From an uncultured Litorivicinus sp. (GTDB lineage: Bacteria > Pseudomonadota > Gammaproteobacteria > Pseudomonadales > Litorivicinaceae): a stretch of 38,467 bases of DNA. Shown here in pieces: positions 33,028 through 38,467 of the stretch. The notes beneath the pieces are model-generated. The model worked only from the letters and a program-made list of their open reading frames with translations, made no database searches and was not told the DNA's origin. Within the stretch, counting starts at the first letter, position 1. Each line of letters opens with the position of its first letter. The stretch covers positions 1-38,467 of the forward strand of contig CACAXU010000007.1 of NCBI GenBank assembly GCA_902536515.1, in the 5' to 3' direction. Made by a program: the position numbers and the translations under genes.

Positions 33028-35690
33028 TGAGCTTGATCACAGGTACGTTATCGACGGAACTTGGAAGCCCCACCGATCTGAGTCCGAGTGGGATACGCGA
33101 GTACTTGAGATCTCAACAAGAACTACTAGCTGATGCGTTTGCCAAAGGGATTTTCATCGATTACTTGCTCGGTGCGCACGCCATGGTCATGGACCGTGTT
33201 CTGAGCGCTTTGTGGAATGATTCTGGCCTCGATGATCAACCATTGGGTTTATTCGCGGTCGGAGGATATGGCCGTGGTGAACTTCACCCATTCTCAGATA
33301 TTGATATTTTGATCTTAGGAGAACAATTGGCAATTGACTCAGCGACCGCAGCGCTCACCATCTTCACAACGCGATTATGGGACTTGAATCTCGACATCGG
33401 TCATTCAGTTCGATCTTTTGAGGACTGTCAGACTCTTGCTCGTGATGACATCACCATTGCAACGAGCCTGATTGAATCTCGACCGATCAGTGCCAAAATT
33501 GAAATGCTGCGGGATTTAGAAGCACTCGCATTCGATAACTCAAGCTGGACCACCGAGGCATTCTATCGCGCGAAAGTCGCTGAACAAGAGGAGCGCTATG
33601 CAAAACATGACGACTCTGATAATCGGCTCGAACCTGATATCAAAAACGCACCCGGTGGACTGCGCGATATACACACCATCATCTGGGTTGTCAGAAAACA
33701 TTTCAGAACCACTCGACTGATTACATTGGTCGACGAAGAGCTTTTAACACAAACTGAATTTCGTCTACTCGACGAAGCAGAACAGTTCGTCAAACGTGCG
33801 CGCTTCGCGCTTCACCTCGCAGCCGATCGATCACAGAATCGATTGTTGTTCAATCTGCAAGAGAACGTCGCAGACATGATGGGATATCACTCAGACGACA
33901 GCAAGAAGCGTATCGAAGCGTTCATGAAGCAGGTTTACCGAATGACGCTTCGTATTTGTGAATTCAATGACATGTTACTTCAGAGCTTCGAAGAAACAGT
34001 GCTGAAAGACCCCTCTGATGCAATCGTGACAGAGATCAATAGTCGTTGGCGCATTCGCAATCAGCATCTCGAATTAATTCATCCCAACGGGTTTGAGCGC
34101 CATCCATCGGCATTACTCGAGGCCTTTGTTCTTCTCGCTCAAAATCCTGAACTCAAGGGCCTTCGCGCATCGACAACGCGTCAGATGTACACTGTTCGAC
34201 ATCTCATCGATGACGCATTCCGGAACGATTTGGTCAATATTAGCTACTTTATGGAGCTCCTGCGTTACCCCGAAAAGTTGCCTGAAGTACTCAGGCGGAT
34301 GCGTTACTACGGGATCCTGAGTCGCTATATACCCGAATTTGGGCCAATCATGGGACTGATGCAACATGACCTGTTCCACATTTACACAGTCGATGCGCAT
34401 ACGCTCCAATTAATTCGGAATATCACACGCTTTTATACCGGCGTGGTTGAGGAAGACTACCCACTTGTGAGTCGTCTGACACAGCACCTGCCAAAAATCG
34501 AGCTACTATATCTCGCAGCACTTTTTCATGATATTGCTAAAGGACGCGGCGGAGATCACTCAGAACTAGGTGCCGTGGATGCTTACAATTTCTGCAAACA
34601 TCACCGGTTGTCGGAATACGATTCAAGACTCGTCAGTTGGCTCGTCAGCAAACACCTATTGATGTCAATGACAGCGCAACGAAAGGACACCTCAGACCCT
34701 GACGAATTGAGAGTGTTTGCTGAAATCGTCGGTGACCAGCGTCGCCTGGACTATTTGCTATGCCTAACAGTTGCTGATATCACAGCAACAAATCCTGAAC
34801 TCTGGACCAGCTGGAGAGCTACTCTGCTTCGTCAGTTATACTATGGCACGACAGACTTTCTAACACGTGGGCTCGATTCCCTGCCAGGACGTGTGGCCTA
34901 CATCGAAGAAACGAAACAGGATGCGCTGACTTTGGTTCGTCCGTCGATCCGATCGCGCGCCGATGCATTTTGGAATCAATGGTCACAGGAATATTTTGTC
35001 AGCCATTCATCAGATGAACTGGGCTGGCATCTCGAAACCTTGATTGATGTTGACAATGACGAAACAGTCATTGCGCTTGCCGCCAATCAAACCCACACGG
35101 ATATTGGGTCAACTCAGGTGCTCGTTTCAACACCCAACCGAGTCCATCTGTTCGCCGACCTGGCCGCATGTTTTTCAGATCTTGGCCTTTCTGTCCTCGA
35201 TGCAAAATTACATACGAGTGATGCTGGTCGCTCGATTGATATCTTTATAATTCAGCACGATGCGACGTGCCAGCCTGTGACTGCATCAGATGATCAAGAA
35301 CGGCTTTTATACGGTCTAGAAAAAGCGGCACTTGGTCAATATACCGAAAACGCCGGAACACGCCGAACACCTCGCGCGCACGAGTATTTCAATTTGCCGG
35401 CCAGCGTATCGATCAGGCCAGACCTCGAGGGAAAGCGCACATTGATTGAGCTTGTTGCACCAGATCGAGCCGGTCTATTAACGACGGTTGGTCGCATATT
35501 TGCCGAGTTTGGACTCGATCTCTCCACCGCCAAAATCGCAACATTGGGGGAGCGTGTCGAAGATGTGTTCTATGTGACCGACAGTCGCGGGAACAATCTG
35601 TATGATGACGACTTCATTCACCGGCTTAAAGAACGGCTCGAACGCGAACTCAATGCCCTCAGTGGAGCTTTGTCAGATGCTGAATCCTGA
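33027..35690 (+). CDS. glnD: Bifunctional uridylyltransferase/uridylyl-removing enzyme GlnD
   Basis: Senses glutamine and adds or removes UMP on PII proteins, controlling nitrogen assimilation. From ATG 33027 the protein has 887 residues. The nucleotidyltransferase motif GGYGRGELHPFSDIDILIL gives G79-G80 and D91/D93. The HD domain (LFHDIAKGRGGDHSELG) lies around residue 500, and two ACT domains occupy the C-terminal ~190 residues (ending LIELVAPDRAGLLTTVGRIF and onwards). The ATG overlaps the map stop (TGATG) and is preferred to a TTG one codon upstream. The end overlaps dapC by 14 bases. Confidence 0.97.
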   Translation: MSLITGTLSTELGSPTDLSPSGIREYLRSQQELLADAFAKGIFIDYLLGAHAMVMDRVLSALWNDSGLDDQPLGLFAVGGYGRGELHPFSDIDILILGEQLAIDSATAALTIFTTRLWDLNLDIGHSVRSFEDCQTLARDDITIATSLIESRPISAKIEMLRDLEALAFDNSSWTTEAFYRAKVAEQEERYAKHDDSDNRLEPDIKNAPGGLRDIHTIIWVVRKHFRTTRLITLVDEELLTQTEFRLLDEAEQFVKRARFALHLAADRSQNRLLFNLQENVADMMGYHSDDSKKRIEAFMKQVYRMTLRICEFNDMLLQSFEETVLKDPSDAIVTEINSRWRIRNQHLELIHPNGFERHPSALLEAFVLLAQNPELKGLRASTTRQMYTVRHLIDDAFRNDLVNISYFMELLRYPEKLPEVLRRMRYYGILSRYIPEFGPIMGLMQHDLFHIYTVDAHTLQLIRNITRFYTGVVEEDYPLVSRLTQHLPKIELLYLAALFHDIAKGRGGDHSELGAVDAYNFCKHHRLSEYDSRLVSWLVSKHLLMSMTAQRKDTSDPDELRVFAEIVGDQRRLDYLLCLTVADITATNPELWTSWRATLLRQLYYGTTDFLTRGLDSLPGRVAYIEETKQDALTLVRPSIRSRADAFWNQWSQEYFVSHSSDELGWHLETLIDVDNDETVIALAANQTHTDIGSTQVLVSTPNRVHLFADLAACFSDLGLSVLDAKLHTSDAGRSIDIFIIQHDATCQPVTASDDQERLLYGLEKAALGQYTENAGTRRTPRAHEYFNLPASVSIRPDLEGKRTLIELVAPDRAGLLTTVGRIFAEFGLDLSTAKIATLGERVEDVFYVTDSRGNNLYDDDFIHRLKERLERELNALSGALSDAES

Positions 35691-36861
35691 TTTGCAGCGT
35701 TTAAAACCTTATCCGTTCGAGCAACTGGCTGCGCTCTTTGCTGATGCCAAAACACCCAACGACCTCAAACCGATCCCTCTATCCATTGGTGAACCGAAAC
35801 ATGCACCGCCACAATTTGTCTTGGATTCACTGATTGAGCACATGGAACTCATTACGAAGTATCCAACCACTAGGGGAACAGACACACTGCGTCAATCCAT
35901 CGCCAACTGGTTGAATCGTCGCTTTTCGCTCGAAACTGGTCCGGTGAGTCCTGAGAACAACGTTATTCCGGTCAATGGTACCCGTGAAGCGATCTTTGCA
36001 GCAGTGCAAGCGACGGTCGATCGACATGTTGGCGGCACAGTTGTCATACCGAATCCGTTCTATCAGATCTATGAGGGTGCGACATTCATGGCCGGACTAA
36101 GCCCTCACTATCTTCCGATCACGGAATCAGGACAGCCGGATTATTACGCAGTACCTGATCGAGTCTGGAAGGACTGTCAATTCTGCTTCATTTGCACCCC
36201 AGGTAACCCAACAGGAACTGTGATCGATGAGGCGACACTCGCAATGTTGATCGAAAAAGCTCACCAATTCGATTTTTGGCTCGGTTCTGATGAATGTTAT
36301 TCAGAAATCTATCGAAACCTGCCACCACCGGGTCTTCTGGAAGTCTGTTCAACCATCGGAAATACCGAATTTAGAAAGTGCGTGGTGTTCCACAGTCTTT
36401 CAAAGCGCTCAAACTTACCGGGGCTTCGGTCGGGATTTGTTGCTGGCGATTCTGATTTTATTACACCCTTTTTAAAATACCGAACTTATCACGGTTGCTC
36501 GATGTCGATGGCGGTACAAAAAGCATCGGAACTTGCATGGGCAGATGAAGCACACGTGATGGAAAATCGAGCGCTCTATGCTCAAAAATTCGAGCAAGCC
36601 GCTGGGATTCTCGGTGATCGAATGAATACCAACGATCCTGGGGCTGGTTTTTATCTATGGGCCAAGACACCCAAGGGTTGTGATACCTTTAGTCGGGAGT
36701 TGTTTGAAGCAACTGGCGTCACTGTGCTTCCTGGACAATATCTTGGCCGCGAAGTTGACGGCATCAATCCGGGCGCCGGCTTTGTCAGAATGGCGTTGGT
36801 TGCCGAACCAAATACCTGCCGAGAAGCACTCGAACGCATTCAAACATTTATCACGAGGTAA
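35677..36861 (+). CDS. dapC: Succinyldiaminopimelate transaminase DapC
   Basis: PLP-dependent fold-type I aminotransferase forming N-succinyl-LL-2,6-diaminopimelate in the lysine/peptidoglycan branch. From ATG 35677 it has 394 residues, beginning MLNPDLQRLKPYPFEQL and PIPLSIGEPKHAPPQFV as in characterised DapC. The cofactor-site motifs are ICTPGNPTGTVIDE, LGSDECYSEIY and HSLSKRSNLPGLRSGF with Schiff-base lysine K243. I reject an in-frame start 25 codons upstream because it lies inside glnD and is not conserved. The dapD and dapE genes follow, which supports DapC rather than another aminotransferase. Confidence 0.93.
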   Translation: MLNPDLQRLKPYPFEQLAALFADAKTPNDLKPIPLSIGEPKHAPPQFVLDSLIEHMELITKYPTTRGTDTLRQSIANWLNRRFSLETGPVSPENNVIPVNGTREAIFAAVQATVDRHVGGTVVIPNPFYQIYEGATFMAGLSPHYLPITESGQPDYYAVPDRVWKDCQFCFICTPGNPTGTVIDEATLAMLIEKAHQFDFWLGSDECYSEIYRNLPPPGLLEVCSTIGNTEFRKCVVFHSLSKRSNLPGLRSGFVAGDSDFITPFLKYRTYHGCSMSMAVQKASELAWADEAHVMENRALYAQKFEQAAGILGDRMNTNDPGAGFYLWAKTPKGCDTFSRELFEATGVTVLPGQYLGREVDGINPGAGFVRMALVAEPNTCREALERIQTFITR

Positions 36862-36864
36862 TCC

Positions 36865-37221
36865 ATGGCATTAACAGTGTACGGAATTAAAAACTGTGAC
36901 TCCATGAAAAAGGCTTTTCAGTGGCTTGAAGCCAATGAAGTTACCTATCACTTTGTTGATTTCAAAAAAGAACCACCCTCGGCTGATGCGATTGAGGCTT
37001 GGCTTGAAGGTGTCGGCGATGCTTTAGTCAACACGCGTGGGCCAAGCTACCGTCAGCTTCCAGATGCAGTGAAAAACCAATTTACCGGTGCAACTCGCAT
37101 CCAAGCGATCGTCAACAAGCCCACGCTGATCAAACGGCCGTTGATGGTAAATGGTCGCGCGATGACGGTCGGCTTTCATCCCGATCAGTGGACAACCATC
37201 TCGAATTTGTTAAAAGCTTAA
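36865..37221 (+). CDS. ArsC/Spx family protein (YffB-like)
   Basis: A 118-residue thioredoxin-fold protein beginning MALTVYGIKNCDSMKKAFQW. It has one cysteine, C11, in NCDSM, and the conserved NKPTLIKRPLMVNG segment with the Arg that orients the thiol. It belongs to the YffB branch, not to true arsenate reductases, which sit in ars operons. Its physiological substrate is unknown. The gene lies three bases after dapC and ten before dapD, an arrangement also seen in Pseudomonas, so a link to the dap genes is plausible but unproven. Confidence 0.9.
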   Translation: MALTVYGIKNCDSMKKAFQWLEANEVTYHFVDFKKEPPSADAIEAWLEGVGDALVNTRGPSYRQLPDAVKNQFTGATRIQAIVNKPTLIKRPLMVNGRAMTVGFHPDQWTTISNLLKA

Positions 37222-37231
37222 GGATATCCCT

Positions 37232-38272
37232 ATGGAATGTTTTGCATTTGGACTTGGTGTTGGACACCAAAACTCGGACGACCAGTGGCTTGATACATAT
37301 TATCCGAAAGCACTGTGTCGACCTGATCCCGCTGTTGTCAGCATTATTGTGGACGTGTTTGACTGGGAAGGATCAAATCTCACCCGACAAATCGCGGCTG
37401 ATGATTTGGATGATTTCTTAGAAGCGCTTGAGGACAGTAACGACGGCGATGCCGAGAGTCTTCTCAAAGCACTCACACCGCTTGCTGGAACAGAACAACC
37501 ACTCGTAATTTGTGCACTTGCGACTGATGAAAAACCGCAAACGATTCCAGAGGTCTATCTAAAACTGTCGATGATTTCGATGCGTAAGATTCAACCACAC
37601 GGAACGAACCTTGATGGAATGTTTGGGCTACTGCCGAATGTCGCTTGGACAAGCCAAGGTCCAATTGACGTCAAAGAACTCGCCCACGCGCAAACGCGTG
37701 CTCGAGCGTATGGAGAAGTTCTTACCGTGCACTCAGTTGATAAATTTCCTCGCATGACCGATTTCGTAGTTCCACATGGTGTGCGTATCGGTGATGCGTC
37801 GCGTATTCGCTTGGGAGCTCATTTGGGTGAAGGCACTACGGTTATGCATGAGGGCTTTATCAATTTCAATGCAGGCACACTGGGCGTCTCCATGGTTGAA
37901 GGCCGTATTTCAGCTGGTGTTGTGGTCGGCGATGGATCAGACTTAGGCGGTGGATCATCAACCATGGGTACGCTGTCTGGTGGTGGAAACATCATCATTT
38001 CTGTTGGTGAGCAATGCCTTTTAGGCGCAAATGCAGGCCTTGGAATTCCACTGGGAGATCGCTGCACCATTGAATCTGGTCTGTATTTGACGGCTGGATC
38101 TAAAGTCAAATTACTCGATAAAGAAGGAGAAGCGGTTGGAACTGTCAAAGCGCGCGAATTGGCGAATGCAGACGATTTACTGTTCCGTCGAAATTCAGTG
38201 ACTGGCGAGATCGAATGTTTGGCCAATAAGTCAGCGGTTGCGCTCAATTACGAGCTACACACCAACAACTAA
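37232..38272 (+). CDS. dapD: Tetrahydrodipicolinate N-succinyltransferase DapD
   Basis: Transfers succinyl from succinyl-CoA to tetrahydrodipicolinate, one step before DapC. The 346 residues match the longer Pseudomonas-type DapD (about 344) rather than the 274-residue E. coli type. It begins MECFAFGLGVGHQNSDDQWL; the C-terminal half is a hexapeptide beta helix (RIGDASRIRLGAHLGEGTTV, EGFINFNAGTLGVSMVEGRI, VVVGDGSDLGGGSSTMGTLS). AAGGA precedes the ATG. Confidence 0.95.
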   Translation: MECFAFGLGVGHQNSDDQWLDTYYPKALCRPDPAVVSIIVDVFDWEGSNLTRQIAADDLDDFLEALEDSNDGDAESLLKALTPLAGTEQPLVICALATDEKPQTIPEVYLKLSMISMRKIQPHGTNLDGMFGLLPNVAWTSQGPIDVKELAHAQTRARAYGEVLTVHSVDKFPRMTDFVVPHGVRIGDASRIRLGAHLGEGTTVMHEGFINFNAGTLGVSMVEGRISAGVVVGDGSDLGGGSSTMGTLSGGGNIIISVGEQCLLGANAGLGIPLGDRCTIESGLYLTAGSKVKLLDKEGEAVGTVKARELANADDLLFRRNSVTGEIECLANKSAVALNYELHTNN

Positions 38273-38281
38273 GGATTTTTT

Positions 38282-38467
38282 ATGAACTGCCCTGTACTTG
38301 AACTGACCGAAGAACTGATTCGACGTGAATCGGTGACACCGAATGATGCCGGGTGTCTCGATGTTCTGGGTTCGCGACTTGAGCGTCTAGGTTTCGAGCT
38401 TGAGCGAATGGATAGACAGGGTGTCTCAAATTTGTGGGCAACCTTTGGGAATCAAGGACCAATGGTG
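38282..38467 (+). CDS. dapE: Succinyl-diaminopimelate desuccinylase DapE, partial
   Basis: The first 62 codons are in the window; the gene runs off the right edge. [20 protein letters not shown] and [15 protein letters not shown], then [15 protein letters not shown], match the N-terminus of DapE, the zinc enzyme that removes the succinyl group after DapC. The start is an ATG at 38282, ten bases after dapD with AAGGA upstream. Confidence 0.92.
   Translation, partial: MNCPVLELTEELIRRESVTPNDAGCLDVLGSRLERLGFELERMDRQGVSNLWATFGNQGPMV

Noticed and set aside
35602-36861. A longer dapC starting inside glnD.
   Set aside because: The added 25 codons overlap the conserved end of glnD; DapC homologues begin at MLNPDLQ-type sequence.
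36865-37221. Arsenate reductase assignment for the ArsC-like gene.
   Set aside because: It is the YffB/Spx-like branch in a dap context with no ars genes nearby; only the family name is supported.

Overview
The window is a dense stretch of housekeeping chromosome from a gammaproteobacterium. It follows the Pseudomonas/Oceanospirillales-type gene order mutS-fdxA-rpoS-nlpD-pcm-truD-ispF-ispD-ftsB-eno-kdsA-pyrG-tilS-accA-dnaE-rnhB-lpxB-lpxA-fabZ-lpxD-bamA-rseP-dxr-cdsA-uppS-frr-pyrH-tsf-rpsB | map-glnD-dapC-arsC-like-dapD-dapE. LPS genes (kdsA, lpxA/B/D), bamA and the Azotobacter-type 7Fe ferredoxin support a Gram-negative gammaproteobacterium. Base composition looks balanced, and the very tight packing suggests a compact, possibly marine genome; genus-level placement is not supportable by eye. 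I saw no mobile element, CRISPR array, tRNA or rRNA.

Layout. Positions 1-118 (minus) hold the 5' end of a pncC/cinA-type gene, divergent from mutS and fdxA (plus). Positions 3090-3874 (minus) hold a decayed rpoS with six in-frame stops, a frameshift and a net internal deletion. From about 30.0 kb down to 3.96 kb (minus) runs a nearly unbroken co-directional cluster from pyrH to nlpD: 25 genes, most overlapping their neighbour by 1-20 bases in NTGA, TGATG or TAATG junctions. Upstream of it, rpsB-tsf (minus) ends in a strong hairpin terminator that abuts the pyrH ribosome binding site. From 32.2 kb to the right edge runs a plus-strand group: map, glnD, then the lysine/diaminopimelate genes dapC, dapD and dapE with an arsC-like gene between dapC and dapD.

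Functionally, the large cluster joins envelope building (undecaprenyl phosphate synthesis by IspD/IspF/Dxr/UppS and its likely recycling by a DUF368 protein, lipid A, KDO, BamA, RseP, NlpD, FtsB) with phospholipid and fatty-acid supply (CdsA, AccA, FabZ), nucleotides (PyrG, PyrH), replication (DnaE, RnhB), glycolysis (Eno) and translation or RNA modification (Tsf, RpsB, Frr, TilS, TruD). Departures from the usual order are the dead rpoS, a DUF368 gene between pcm and nlpD, no surE between pcm and truD, no skp between bamA and lpxD, and an RpsB with a roughly 150-residue repetitive charged tail. I found no convincing new multi-gene system; the rpoS remnant and the RpsB tail are the observations most worth following.
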